Of a stretch of DNA of 64,000 bases, positions 12,650 to 24,907 are shown piece after piece (positions within the stretch are counted from its first letter, which is position 1; the number at the start of each line of letters is the position of its first letter). Origin of the DNA: Bromus sterilis (taxonomy: Eukaryota > Streptophyta > Magnoliopsida > Poales > Poaceae); assembly GCA_950022295.1 (NCBI GenBank), contig OX465598.1:172688001-172752000 (forward strand). The letters are read 5' to 3'. The notes below the pieces were generated by a model. The model worked only from the letters and a program-made list of their open reading frames with translations, was not told where the DNA came from and did no database searches. The position numbers and the translations under genes were made by a program.

Positions 12650-15600
12650 AGCGGCTTTCAAACGATCACGAACAACGCGAACTTGCTCTTCTGCTTCCTT
12701 TATCATATCCGGTCCAAAGAGTTGTCTTTCACCGGTTTCTGACCAGTTGAGGGGTGTTCGACATCGTCGGCCATAGAGGAATTCAAAAGGAGCCATGTTC
12801 AGACTAGATTGAAAACTATTGTTATAAGCAAATTCGGCAAATGGAAGAGACTTCTCCCAATTCTTTCCGAAAGATATAACACAAGCTCTGAGCATGTCTT
12901 CCAAGATTTGATTAACCCTTTCAACTTGACCGCTAGACTGAGGATGGAAAGCTGTACTAAAGGATAGATGAGTTCCCATTGCATTTTGAAAGCTTCCCCA
13001 GAATCTAGAGGTGAAAAGGCTGCCACGATCAGAATTGATCACCAAAGGAACACCGTGAAGAGACACAATTCTAGAGATATACAAGTCCGCCAACTGACTA
13101 GCAGTTATAGACCCGCGAACGAGAAGGAAGTGAGCAACTTTGGAAAGTCTATCAATGATAACGAAGATGGAATCATTTCCTTTCTGGGTTTTTGGAAAGC
13201 CGGTGATGAAGTCCATACCGACTTTGTCCCATTTCCACTCTGGAATAGGAAAAGGTTGAAGTGTGCCAGCAGGTCTTTGGTGTTCTGCCTTAATGCGACG
13301 ACAAACATCACATTCGGCAACAAATCGAGCAATGTCTCTCTTCATCCTAGTCCACCAAAATCTCTGGCGTAGATCTCGGTACATTTTTGTGCTACCGGGA
13401 TGAATGGAGAGGGGTGTATCATGGGCTTCTTTGAGGATGACTTGCCTTAGATCCCTATTCTTAGGTACTACCAAACGATTTTCAAAGAATACCGTTCCTT
13501 TACTATCTGTGGAGAAACATTTAGCAACTCCGCTAGCAATGTTCTCCTTGATCCGGCGTACACCTCGTGCACGTCTTTTGGCAACTATGATTTGATCCTC
13601 AAGGTTTGGTTTCGCCACCAAGTTGAAAAGAGATCCGCGAGGAACAATCTCGAGATTGAGCTTTCGAAATTCCTCATGAAGAAGTGGTTGATACTGTTGT
13701 AACATGAGGTTGTTACAATACGACTTACGACTTAGTGCATCAGCCATGACATTGGCCTTGCCTGGGGTGTAAGAAATTCCTAAGTCATAATATTTTATCA
13801 ACTCTATCCAGCGTCTTTGCCTGAGATTAAGATCTGGCTGGGTAAAAATATATTTGAGGCTTTTGTGGTCGGAATAGATCTCACAACGATTACCAAGGAG
13901 GTAATGTCGCCAAGTCTTCAGAGCATGAACTACGGCAGCGAGTTCAAGATCATGGGTAGGATAGTTCTCTTCATGTGGCCGCAACTGGCGTGAAGCATAA
14001 GCTACCACATGTCTATCTTGCATAAGTATGCATCCTAACCCTTGCCGTGAAGCATCACAATAGATCTCGAAATCCCTTTTGGTGTCTGGAGGTGCAAGTA
14101 CGGGTGCAGAAGTCAATCTTCTTTTTAGCTCTTGAAAGCTTTCCTCGCACTTGGGGGTCCATTGGAATTTCTTATCTTTCTTGAGGAGTTCAGTAAGAGG
14201 CTTTGCAACTTTAGAAAAGTTCTCGACGAAGCGGCGGCAATAGCTTGCTAGGCCAAGAAAACTCCTAACTTGCTTAATCGATTCAGGTGGAGTCCAGTCA
14301 AGGACGGCCTGAACTCTCTCGGGATTGACTGCAACACCTTTCACAGAAATTACGTGGCCTAAGTAGGTCACTTCCGGTAGCCAAAATTCGCACTTGGAGA
14401 ACTTGTCATAAAGGCAGTGCTCTCTAAGTTTCATCAATACCAGCCTAAGGTGTTCTGCGTGCTCTTCTTCGTTCTTCGAGTAGATGAGAATGTCATCAAG
14501 ATAAACCACAACAAATTTATCTAGGTACTCCATGAAGATCGAATTCATTAAGCGCGAGAATGTGGCGGGGGCATTGGTTAAACCGAAGGACATGACGGTG
14601 TACTCGTAAAGACCATAACGAGTAGTAAAATCCATCTTGGGAGTGTCCTCGTTTCGGATTTTGATTTGATGATAACCTAATCTCAAATCCATCTTGGAGA
14701 AGACAGAGGATCCTGCAAGTTGATCATAAAGATCATTGATCCTGGGCAGTGGGTACTTGTTATTTATCGTCGCTAGATTTAGCGGACGATAGTCTACGCA
14801 CATCCTTTCTGTTCCATCTTTCTTCGTTACGAACAGAACGGGGCAACCCCTTGGCGATGAGCTAGGGCGGATGAAGCCTTTTGCCAATGAAGCATCAAGT
14901 TGGGTTTTTAGCTCAGCTAACTCATGTGGGGCCATCCTATATGGGCGTCTGGAAATCGGGGCTGTGCCTGGTAAAAGATCCACTATGAATTCTACACACC
15001 TGTCGGGTGGCATTCCCGGGAGCTCTTCAGGAAAGCCATCCGGGAAGTCACGAACCACCGGAACATCTTCAAGGTCTGGAAGTGGAAGCACATTCAAAGT
15101 CTGCACCTGGATTCTAGAGCTGGGTGATGTGTAGTCAATGGTCTGGCCTGAAGGATGGGTGAGGTTAACTGATTTGGCCTTACAATCAAGGAAAGCATTC
15201 TGCCTTGATAACCAATCCATTCCTAGGATGACATCAATGTCCGAAGACTTGAGGGCTATAAGTGAAGAAAGGAATACTAAACCCTCAATTGAAATTTGAT
15301 TACCATGGCTTACTCTATTAGTTTGCCACTTTGAACCAGGAGTTTGAATGATCATTGGAGAAAACATTTCTTCAAAAGAAAATCCATGACGAAGTGCATA
15401 ACTCTCCGACATGAATGAATGAGAAGCTCCTAGATCGAAAAGAACGGAGGCGGGAACATGATTTACTGGGAGTGTGCCAAGAATGACGTCAGAAGCAGCA
15501 GTGGTTTCCTCAACTGAGATTTGGTTCACATAACCACTACTTGTGACTGAAAGCTTTGATGTGATGGTTTTGGTGGTTGATTTCTTTGAAGGCTTATGAC

Positions 15601-15715
15601 TAGGTCGACGGGGTGCCACAAACACTGTAGGGCATTGTCGGAAGTGATGGCCTGTCAGACCACAAGTGAAACACACCCTGCCTAAATTGTTGGGAGTGGG
15701 ATTGCTTGGATGCAC
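12647..15715 (-). CDS. pol of element B: zinc knuckle, aspartic protease, reverse transcriptase, RNase H, integrase
   Basis: 1022 codons, open from the gag zinc knuckle (C15, C18, H23, C28) onward. Domains in order: protease with DLGAS at 94-98; RT with MCVDYR (305-310) and YLDD (405-408); RNase H with D554, E591, D616 and D659; integrase zinc finger H765, H772, C802, C805; integrase catalytic D835, D896, E932. All catalytic residues I can check are present. The annotated Met is only the first Met of the open stretch. The natural frame starts in gag at about 20716 and is cut by S1 at 15760. The frame ends at a TAG before the integrase C-terminal module. The product acts in the virus-like particle (protein maturation, cDNA synthesis, integration). 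Expression from this copy is unlikely because gag is split. Confidence 0.93.
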   Translation of the reverse strand: MHPSNPTPNNLGRVCFTCGLTGHHFRQCPTVFVAPRRPSHKPSKKSTTKTITSKLSVTSSGYVNQISVEETTAASDVILGTLPVNHVPASVLFDLGASHSFMSESYALRHGFSFEEMFSPMIIQTPGSKWQTNRVSHGNQISIEGLVFLSSLIALKSSDIDVILGMDWLSRQNAFLDCKAKSVNLTHPSGQTIDYTSPSSRIQVQTLNVLPLPDLEDVPVVRDFPDGFPEELPGMPPDRCVEFIVDLLPGTAPISRRPYRMAPHELAELKTQLDASLAKGFIRPSSSPRGCPVLFVTKKDGTERMCVDYRPLNLATINNKYPLPRINDLYDQLAGSSVFSKMDLRLGYHQIKIRNEDTPKMDFTTRYGLYEYTVMSFGLTNAPATFSRLMNSIFMEYLDKFVVVYLDDILIYSKNEEEHAEHLRLVLMKLREHCLYDKFSKCEFWLPEVTYLGHVISVKGVAVNPERVQAVLDWTPPESIKQVRSFLGLASYCRRFVENFSKVAKPLTELLKKDKKFQWTPKCEESFQELKRRLTSAPVLAPPDTKRDFEIYCDASRQGLGCILMQDRHVVAYASRQLRPHEENYPTHDLELAAVVHALKTWRHYLLGNRCEIYSDHKSLKYIFTQPDLNLRQRRWIELIKYYDLGISYTPGKANVMADALSRKSYCNNLMLQQYQPLLHEEFRKLNLEIVPRGSLFNLVAKPNLEDQIIVAKRRARGVRRIKENIASGVAKCFSTDSKGTVFFENRLVVPKNRDLRQVILKEAHDTPLSIHPGSTKMYRDLRQRFWWTRMKRDIARFVAECDVCRRIKAEHQRPAGTLQPFPIPEWKWDKVGMDFITGFPKTQKGNDSIFVIIDRLSKVAHFLLVRGSITASQLADLYISRIVSLHGVPLVINSDRGSLFTSRFWGSFQNAMGTHLSFSTAFHPQSSGQVERVNQILEDMLRACVISFGKNWEKSLPFAEFAYNNSFQSSLNMAPFEFLYGRRCRTPLNWSETGERQLFGPDMIKEAEEQVRVVRDRLKAA

Positions 15716-15760
15716 ACCATCATTCCGGGGTGGAACAATGTGTTGAGGTGGATGGCATAT

Positions 15761-18700
15761 TGTCGGGACCCGGGGTTAGCGTATGCAAGTCCAATTAAGA
15801 CATAGTCATATGGAGAGCCGAGAAACGTACCCACTTGTCTAAGCAGACAAGGCCAAGCAGAGAACGTTCTCGGAGAGCATCGTACGTGAGGGGCATCCCA
15901 TCCAGGCCGGATGATCAACTGAGATGGGTCCTCATCGTCCGCACACAAGTGTAATGATATGGGTGGTGAACTCCCATATTCAAAGACAAGTCGCCTCAAC
16001 CATACTATCGACTATCTCATAACTCTTACATAGACTTACTCCAGCCCGATCACTTAGTCGGGGTCTAGGGCGGGCTCGATCATACCACAAAGTGTGCACG
16101 AGACGGAGTCTCGAGCAATCGCATCGCGATGCCCCAAGCTGCGCACATCTAAGGGCCACTTGGTGTATGAAAGACCGCCAGCCAGATCACAACTAAGGTC
16201 TCGAAAACCCATACAAAGACATGCATGTTATAAACATACACGCTGCACACATGCCTTGTATGAACAGTAGGTATCATTGCAATTCTCTACAAAGTATACA
16301 TTTTTATTGATTACTCTTATGGAGTGCACACAGAGATCACAATCATGTGATCCAACATTACAACACAAGCGGAAGCAAATTATGTCTGAGTACAGACAAG
16401 TTTAACAAATGGCTTAGGAAGCCTTATTTAAACACAAGCCCTCCACGAGGGAACCAGTCGTCTGACTGGGACTAGACTAGTTGGTCTTCAGTCGTCCAGC
16501 TCGATGAAGAAGCCACCTTCAGGGTCAGTGGTCTCATCTAAAACATAGATTAAGCAAAAGTGAGTACAAAGTCGTACTCAGCAAGACTTACATAGGAGCT
16601 ATACTACTCATGCACATGTATCAAGGTAAAGGGAGGTGGGGTTTCACTTGCAGAAATGCCAGCTTTGACTTGGCTAGTCCTGAACTACGAGTACCAGACT
16701 TTGGGGTAAGAAGCGTACACGAGTCCACTACTTTCTCCAACCAATTACACCACTATGGTGCCTTCCTCGACTTCCCCACGAGAAAGCACGCCATAGCACT
16801 CACACTTACTTGGTGTGTTTTAGAAGTATCCAGTTTAAGTTATCTAATAATCAAACTAAGCTTTCCAAGCGGTCCATAACCGCGGACGCGGCTATTCGAA
16901 TAGTTTTGTTAACCCTGCAGGGGTGTACCGCTACACACACATGATCATCATTTACCGCCTTTGATCTCCACACCATTCAAGGGGTGCCAGCGAGGATGCT
17001 CACCACAACTGTTACCTCATAGCCTATCTAGTCCAAGAAAGCCGGATACTTGGGTTGGCTACCACTATCGTGAACCCGGCCGGTTTACCGAAGTGGACCC
17101 AAGTGATGTGTGCGTGGTGCATAAGCCGGTCTCGGATGAGCCGTTCTCTCACTTAGCATCCAGGCCACAGACCTACCAGAACTCCGAACTATTGCGACAT
17201 CTGGACATCGAAAGGGATGAGTTAATAGGTTGAGAGGGGTCAGTGAGCCCAATGTGTGGTTGTACTCTTCATCTTGGATCACCACACAAGAACTCGGACT
17301 TAGGGCGGTGTTCAACGAGACAACCCACTGTGTACTCCTGCACAACCTCTCATCGTTCACCTTGTATTAGGGTTGATTCACCAACACTTTTCTACCATCA
17401 TCATCATGATCACTACCATCCCGACTCACATCACAGTATCATCATGAGAACATACTAAGCATGCAATAAGCGATAATCATTTGCAGGGGCCACATGATAT
17501 CAATCAACTCCTACATTTGCTAGGATTGTGGTTTGCTTACTACTGTGACAAAATGATAGGTCATGCAAAGGAATGGGTTCATCTATGCGGTAGAAACGAA
17601 ACATGGTGATCATCCTAAACAATGTATAAGCGAGACATGAGAGGGAAGTGGGATTTTATCGACATGATCAATGGGGGTTTGCTTGCCTTGCTGACGAGGC
17701 TCGGTTTCTGGGTCTTCAGCGAAGGGGGCAGCCTCCTGCTCCGGTTCCACCTCTACTCGACAAACAACAAGCAAATTAGCAAAGTAAATACAATGCACAA
17801 TCACATGATGGAAGGTTGAAACTTGATGTATATGCTTTGATGTGTGAAGGAATTCCATTTAAATGGAGTATATTGCAAATTGAATTGAAATTCAAACTCC
17901 AATTTGAATTCAAACTTGACCAAGTTACATGTGACATTGTTTGATCATTTTGAACCTTTTGGAAATGTGTATGATATGCCTCTGAAGTGTGGTTGAAATA
18001 TAGCATAATTCCATGGTCCAAGTTGCAAAAGCATTTGATTTGAATTTGAATTAATTCCAAATAATTCAAATGACATATGCTACTGGTCCCATTTTAAAAT
18101 CAACTCCAACATAGTTGAAAGTTGCATTTTTGGATAGCTTATTTTCTCCTGATCATTTTTCATATATTATTTGTCCAATTTGGAGTTAATATGAATTTTC
18201 TATGAATTTCCAAAGTTTGGGGTATTTTCTGGATTTTTCTGAATTTCTTTAATTCATCTAATTTCTGGAAATTCATTTATTCGATTTATTGCGCCAGGCT
18301 GACGTCAGGGGGGGGGGCCTGACATGTGGGTCCAGGGTGTCAGTGGCTGGGTTAATTAACCTGGCTGGGTTAACTTAACCAGTGACTTAATTAAGCCACT
18401 GGGCCCACTAGTCAGTGACCTAGGGTCACTTAACCCAGGTGGGGTTAAGTCCCTAAACACGGCCACGTCGGCGGGGCTGCCGGCGGCTAAACGACGGCGA
18501 CAAGACCCGCGGCGGCGCTCTGCGTTCTCCCTCTCCTGGCCACCATTTGCTACGCCGAGACCACCGGGACGTAGCCCATGCGCTCGCACGTCACCTGGTG
18601 CACGCGGTTGTCCTTGGGGGTGACCAAATCGACGACGGCGAGCTCACCGGCGGCAACAGAAACGCGGCGAGGACGCAATCATCACTGTGGTGCACCAACT

Positions 18701-19848
18701 TGAGCGTGGCTTGGTGCGTTCGACGCGTAGAAACAAGGTGAAGATGATGAACAACTCGGTGAAGGCAGAGGAGTACGGGAGCTAGCTCGAGCTCATCCAT
18801 GGCGGAGGCCGTGCTCGGCTCCCATGGCGGATCCGGCTAGAGGGAGTAATCGAGGGGGAAAATTTAGGGGTTTTGATCCCGAGCTCACCCTGATTCTAAC
18901 TGAAGCGACGGCTTGCTCGGGGAGGCTCTGGTGCTGCCGGAATTCAAGGTCGATCCGCGGCGGCCGGAGACGAAGACGACGAAGCTAGCGAGCTCGTGGA
19001 GGCGTCTGGCTCCGATTCCTTCTGCACGGTGGGGTTGTAGACGACGGCGGAGCGGTTGGACTTGGCGTAGCGGCCTCTCGTCGACGGTGGCCGTGTGAAG
19101 ACGGCGGCGTGCTCCACGGATGCTCACGGGTGGCGATGAAATCGGGCGCAGGAGGAGGGGGAAGACGATAAGGAGGGGGGGAATGGATCGGGACGTCTCC
19201 CAGACGTCTCCAGGCGAGGAGATAAGCCCTGGGCAGGCAGGCAGCTGCCTGGCGCACCCAGGTGCTCGCCAGCGACCTGGGTGCCTGCCTGGCCGGGGTT
19301 GAAGACGCATGTGCCCCCCGGTGGGCTGGGCTGGGCTGCTGCTGGGCCAGGTACGGTAAGTTGGGCCTCTTCTCTCTCTTCTCTGTTCTTTTCTGTTTTT
19401 CTTTTCTGACATTTGTTCTGTTTAGCTAAATAAAATAGCTAAACATTTTAATAAATGCTCATAATTTTTATGTGGCCTCATAAAACAAAATACTAGCCAC
19501 TCATAAATTTTGAATATTTTTAAAATTCAAAAGATTTGAATTTTAAATCAAATAGGGGTATTTGATTAATTCCAAGGCACTGTTTGAATATTTGAAAAAT
19601 CTATGAGCATGGGGTGGGTCCCACATCACTTTATATGTGATCACACTCATTTATAAGACTTTTCAAAAATCTAACATGAATTTTTGGAGAAGATTTTTAT
19701 CTGGACTTTTGAATTAATTCATCTGGGGGGGGGGGTTCCTTCTCCCATTTTGCTTTTGATTTTGATTTCAAAGATTTATTTTGAAAAATTTAACATGATG
19801 CAAGTGACTTGCTAACCCTAGCACATTACCTAACAGAGGGTTCTGAGA
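15761..19848 (-). mobile_element. S1: solo LTR of the A/B family inside gag of element B
   Basis: 4088 bp, starting TGTCGGGACC and ending GGTTCTGAGA (plus sense). It is flanked by the perfect 5-bp duplication CATAT (15756-15760 and 19849-19853). Removing it and one CATAT restores the gag sequence found uninterrupted in element A at about 6210-6225. The outer end reads GAGA where the other copies have GACA, one substitution in the terminal dinucleotide. There is no internal domain, primer site or second LTR, so this is the product of LTR-LTR recombination. It is clearly more diverged from A and B than they are from each other (different GC-rich middle at about 18300-19380). It keeps the stem-loop series (16335-16579). 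Confidence 0.93.
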
Positions 19849-20716
19849 CATATATTCGGTGGTGGTCTCTGGAGAAGGTTTTGAGGTATGACACTAGTTG
19901 GAATCCAAATTCGGCGTTTCTGAGGGGCTGAACTGGAAGAAGAAGGAAGCTCAAGAGCATGCTTGCGGGACTCTTCGAACACTTCATTGCCATGCTCAGC
20001 TCTGAAGGATCTGTTGACTAAATCCTCAAAGGTGGCAAATTCGATGAGGTTGAGATCATGACGAAGGATGGGGCTAAGTCCCTTACGGAACCTTGCCTGC
20101 TTTCTGGCATCGGTGGTGATCTCATCTTGGGCATAACGAGCAAGACGGTTGAACTCTCTCACATACTCATGAATGGACATCTCTCCTTGAGTCAGATTGC
20201 AGAACTCTTCCTTCTTGCACTCCATCAACTCATCCAGAATGTGGTACCCTCGAAAGGCAACACAGAACTCCTTCCAAGTCACTACGTGACTATCTGGCTG
20301 CATAGCAACATAGTTCTCCCACCATTGAAGAGAAGCACCTTCCAAGAAGTATACCGCGAAAATAACTCGGTCATCGGGAACAACATGTGCAGTATCAAGA
20401 TTACGCTCGATGGAACGGAGCCAATCATCAGCTTCAAGGGGCTCAGAAGAACATCGAAATACCGGTGGCTTGAGGAGGATGAAGTTCTGAATGCTCACAA
20501 CCACATTGCAATGACGTGAGGTATTCTGCTCGATGAGCTCCAGAAGGCGTGTTTGTTCACGTTGATTCTTCTCAGCTTCCGGTTAAGGAGAAGGCGGTGG
20601 TAGAGGTTCATCATCATGATTTCCGCCGCAGAAGGCGGTGGTAGAGGTTCATCATCATTTCGATTCCGAACACGGTCTCGGTTCCGACGAACAGCACTTC
20701 GAGTTCCACCTGACAT
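19849..20716 (-). pseudogene. N-terminal gag of element B, frameshifted and split by S1
   Basis: Homologous to gag of element A. The start (MSGGTR...) is at 20716. A 28-bp direct duplication (20590-20617 and 20631-20658, period 41) and further changes put the start out of frame with the rest: frames 20716 and 20504 differ by 212 bases. The capsid domain is open in 19854-20504 (SSEPLEADDWLRSIER, WWENYVAM, EYVREFNRLARY). It carries CAG at the codon that is TAG in element A. The part encoding the zinc knuckle continues beyond S1 at 15755 and below. Confidence 0.88.
20590..20658. repeat. 28-bp direct duplication in gag of element B
   Basis: Two identical 28-base copies (20590-20617, 20631-20658) separated by 13 bases. 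Element A has a single copy. The duplication disrupts the gag frame near its start. Confidence 0.85.
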
Positions 20717-21171
20717 CTTGTGTGATAAAAATCAACAATCAGAACAGGTTGTATGATGGAATCAAAGACAAGAAGGACATGAAGAAGACGGAAAAGATTA
20801 TAATGCGAAGGCAACGATTCATAGAAACTAGGAATAATTCCGGCAGCATAACGGCTACACCGGGATGAAAATGAAACAACCTCGAAGAAATTGGACAGAA
20901 CTTCTTCAAGGAACTCAACAGAACGATGAGTCTGGACGACCACAACCGTTCTACGGCTACAAGGAAGCACTCAGCGAGATGTTCTAGTAAGACATAGATG
21001 AGCCTAGTCCTATCATCCCGTAGAAAAGATAAGGGTGACTCAGAACTCAGATTGATGAGGTTAAGGAGAAAAAGAAGCCTTACGTTGTTCCCTTATACCC
21101 AGAGTAACTATATAACTATAGAATGCTAGACTCGACTTCGACCAAGGTTTGATAAGCCTACAGACAGTCCT

Positions 21172-21183
21172 GCTCTGATACCA
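21172..21183 (-). other. Primer binding site of element B (initiator tRNA-Met type)
   Basis: The coding strand reads TGGTATCAGAGC four bases from the 5' LTR end at 21188, identical to the site in element A. Confidence 0.92.
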
Positions 21184-21187
21184 AGTC

Positions 21188-24100
21188 TGTCGGGACCCGG
21201 GGTTAGCGTATGTAATTCCAGTCACGATACAATCACATGGAGAGCCGAGAGCCGTACCCACTTGTCTAAGCAGACAAGGCCAAGCACAGAACGCTCTCGG
21301 AAAGCATCAAACGTGAGGGGCATCCCATCCAGGCCGGATGATCAACTGAGATGGCTCCTCAATGTCCGCTCACAAGTCTAAATGCTTATGGGTGGTTACT
21401 CCCATACTCATAGACAAGTCGCCTCAACCATGTTATCGATTGGATCCTAACTCTTACATGGACTTACTCCAGCCCGATCACTTAGTCGGGGTCTAGGGCG
21501 GGCTCGATCATACAACAAAGTGTGCACGTGACAAAGTCACGAGCAATCGCATCGCGATTCCCCAAGCTGCGCACATCTAAGGGCCACTTGGTATATAAAA
21601 GACCGCCAGCCAGATCACAACTAAGGTCTCGAAAACCCATACTAAGACATGCATGTTATAAACATACACACATCACACATGCCTAGTATGAACAGAAGGT
21701 ATCATCACATAACTCTACAAAATACTCTTCATTGATATACACATAGAGCATACAAAGATCACATGTCTGTGATCAACATTACATCATACAACGGAAGAAA
21801 ATTAGGTCTGAGTACAGACAAGTTTAACAAATGGCTTAGAGAAGCCTTGTAAACAAACATGCTCTTCCACGAGGGACCAGACTGCTGTCTGGGACTATGC
21901 TAACTTAGTCAACGTCGAGCTTCACGAAGGTGACTCCATCGGGGTCCGGTTCTTATCTAAAACATAGAATAAGAAAACGTGAGTACAAAGTCGTACTCAG
22001 CAAGACTTACATCAGAACTACACTACTCATGCTCAATTCTCAAGGAAAAGGGGGTGGGGTTTCATCAAGCAGAAGTGCCAGATTTGACTTGGCTATTCCT
22101 GAACTACGAATACCAGACTTGAGGTAAGAAGCGTACACGAGTCCACTACATCTCCAACCAATACACCACTATGGTTACTTCCTCGACTTCCCCACGAGGA
22201 AGCACACCATAGCACTCACACCATAGTATCCAGTTCAAGTTGTCTAATAATCAGGTACAGGTTCCAAGTAGTCCTTAACCGCGGACGCGGCTATTCGAAT
22301 AGTTTTGTTAGCCTTGCAAGGGTGTAAGCTACACACAAATGACCATCGGTTACCGCCAGGTCTCGCCACCGTTCAAGAGGTGACAGCGATGATGTTCACC
22401 ACGACACTTCGCTCTCAACCGGTCTATTCCAGGAGTCGACTATCTGAGTTTGTCACCGCTCGAGAGTCCGGCCGGATCAACGAAACGGACCCAGACAATA
22501 TAGGCAACCGAGACGCCACCTCCGACAGATGGTTTCACTGTCTCACAGATCCACCCACATATCTAGGATGATGCAACATTTCCACTCATTCTTTTTCTAT
22601 GCATATGTCAAAAGTAAGGCCTGAACTAATGTGACTCCTGCACGTCGACACGGATCAAGGTACTAGGCCGAGAGGGGTCAGTGAGCCCAATGTGTGGTTG
22701 TACTCTTTGTCTTGGATTACCATACAAGAACTCGGTGCTTAAGGCGGTGTTCAACGAGACAACCCACTATGTACTCCTACACAACCTCTCATCGTTCACC
22801 TTGTATTAGGGTGGATTCACCGACACAGTTTCACTTTCATCAACACCATGTTCACTATCATCCCGACTCACATCAAAAGCAACCTCACGGTAACACTAAG
22901 CATGCAATAGGCTGTAACAGTTGCAGGGGCTTCATGATATCAAACAACTCCTATGTCAGCTAGGATTGTGGTTTTCTTACTACTGTGACAAGATGATAGG
23001 TCATGCATCGGATATGGGTTCAACTATGCGGTAAAATCGATACAAGATGATCTTCCTAAACATGCATAAGCGAGACTGAGAGGGAATTGGTATTTTATAG
23101 ACATGATCAATGGGGTTTGCTTGCCTTGCTGACGTGGTTCGATATCGGGGTCTTCAACGAAGGGGGTGGCCTCCGGTTCCGGTTGCACGTCTATCGAGCA
23201 AACAATCAAACAAGGTATAAATTTATTTGCATTGCTCAAACACATGATCAATATTGAAATGGTGATGTTCTTGGTCACAATGTGGGTACAATTCCATTTA
23301 AAAGAAGTCAAATGCAAAGTCATTTGCAAATGTGCTTCAAATTTGAATTTGAAATAAAGCCATATGGATGTTTTGCACTGTTCACCCATTTTAAAATGGT
23401 CAAACATGAAAACAGAGCCCATATTCATAATCCTTGGATTTTTCTGATATTTTTAGACATATTATTTATTAAATTTGGAATTAAAATGAATTAGTTAGGA
23501 TTTTCCAAAGTTTAATCAATTTTCTGTAATTTCTGGAATAATTTAAATCTCTGGAAAACCTTTATTGCGTCAGCATGAGGTCAGGGTGATGTCACAGGGG
23601 GACTGACAGGTGGGGTCGGGGTGTCAGTGGCAGTGGGTTTAAACCCGGTTTAATTTAATTAAACAGGGTCATTAAGGGGGGCCAGGGCCCACCAGTCAGT
23701 GACCCATGGGGTCAATTAGAGGGTGATTAGCCCCTAATTAACCTGGCCGGCCGGCGTTTAGCCGCCGGTGGCCACGACTACGGCTGAGGGTCGCCGGAGT
23801 GGCTTCCCGGCCACCAGGGGCCTTGCAGAGGGTACCGTTCGGCTCCCCGTGGCCTCGCACATACGATGGACTAGTCCATCGTCGCCGATTGGAAGAAGGC
23901 GTCGACGATTGGGGGCACGGGAGGAGCCGGGGTTAGGGGGAAACGAACCAAGAGCTCACCGGGAGGGTAAAGGAGAAGCCAGGGGAGGCGGAGAAGGTTG
24001 GTCGGCGACATATTTCGAGCTCGAAGCCCACGGTGGCCGGCGGGAGGAAGTTGGAGCTGGCATCCGCTCTGGGGCCTGTGAGCTCGAATTGACGACTCAA

Positions 24101-24907
24101 GTCGACGGAGAAGACGACCACGGTTCTGATGGACACGTTGGTGCGGCGCCTCTTCGTCATTGTCCACGCAGAAGCTCGCCGGCGTCCTCCGGCTGTGCTC
24201 GGGCTTGCGCGAGATCCGCGAGGTAGGAGAACAGGGGCGACCCGTGGAAGAGAGCGAAGGTACGGGGGTGCTCTGGGGCTTGCGTGGCGCGAGAAGGAAG
24301 GCAGGGGAAGCCTAGACGTCTTCTCCACGTCGAGGTGGCCGTCGGCGTGCTCTGGCCGCCACGGAGCAGCTTTGGGGCGAGGGGGTAGAAGACGACAACG
24401 CCTCGGGCTGGGCTGGGCCGGCGAGAAGAGGTGGGCCTTCGCCCGTGGGCGCAAGGTAAGCCCCTCTTCACTATTTTTCTTTTATTTCTTCTGACATTTG
24501 TTCTGTTTTGATAAAACAAATATCAAAACATTTTATAAAAAATGTCCAAACAATTTTATAAATCCTAGGTGACCAGTAGCTAGTCACATAAATAATTTGG
24601 ACATTTTTGAAATTCAATAAATTTGAATTTCAATTCAAATAGGGGTAAACTTTAATTTCCAGGGCACATTTTGAATTTTTGAATATTCCATGGGCATGGG
24701 AAAATCCCCAAACCACTTTTGGAATGATCAGCAACAATTCTAGGAATTTTCCAAACATTCAAATGATTTTTGGAATTTTTTTATCTGGCCATTTGATTTA
24801 ATTTCTCAGGGCTTTCTGCTTCCCCATTATTGAATTTCATTTGAATTTTTGCATGATGCAAAGGGCACAATCAAACCCTAGCACTTACCCTAGTTGGGGT
24901 TCTGACA
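21188..24907 (-). repeat. 5' LTR of element B
   Basis: 3720 bp, TGTCGGGACC...GGTTCTGACA (plus sense). It aligns with 8350-12132 with high similarity and several indels. It contains the stem-loop series (first hairpin at 21757-21774). It is followed by the second CATCA target copy at 24908. Confidence 0.94.

Larger units (their letters stand above)
8350..24907 (-). mobile_element. Element B: Ty3/Gypsy chromovirus-type retrotransposon inserted in the 5' LTR of element A
   Basis: Minus-strand element with 3' LTR 8350-12132, internal region 12133-21187 and 5' LTR 21188-24907. It is flanked by the perfect 5-bp duplication CATCA (8345-8349 and 24908-24912). It is the same family and orientation as its host A. 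Its internal region is interrupted by solo LTR S1 (15761-19848). Without S1 and one target copy, the internal region is about 4.96 kb and holds gag, protease, RT, RNase H, integrase and a damaged chromodomain. It is the most complete member here. Confidence 0.95.

Noticed and set aside
18301..18320. G-run (also 19726-19735 and 26093-26104) as a G-quadruplex feature
   Set aside because: Single homopolymer runs without the four-tract spacing; could also be assembly noise.
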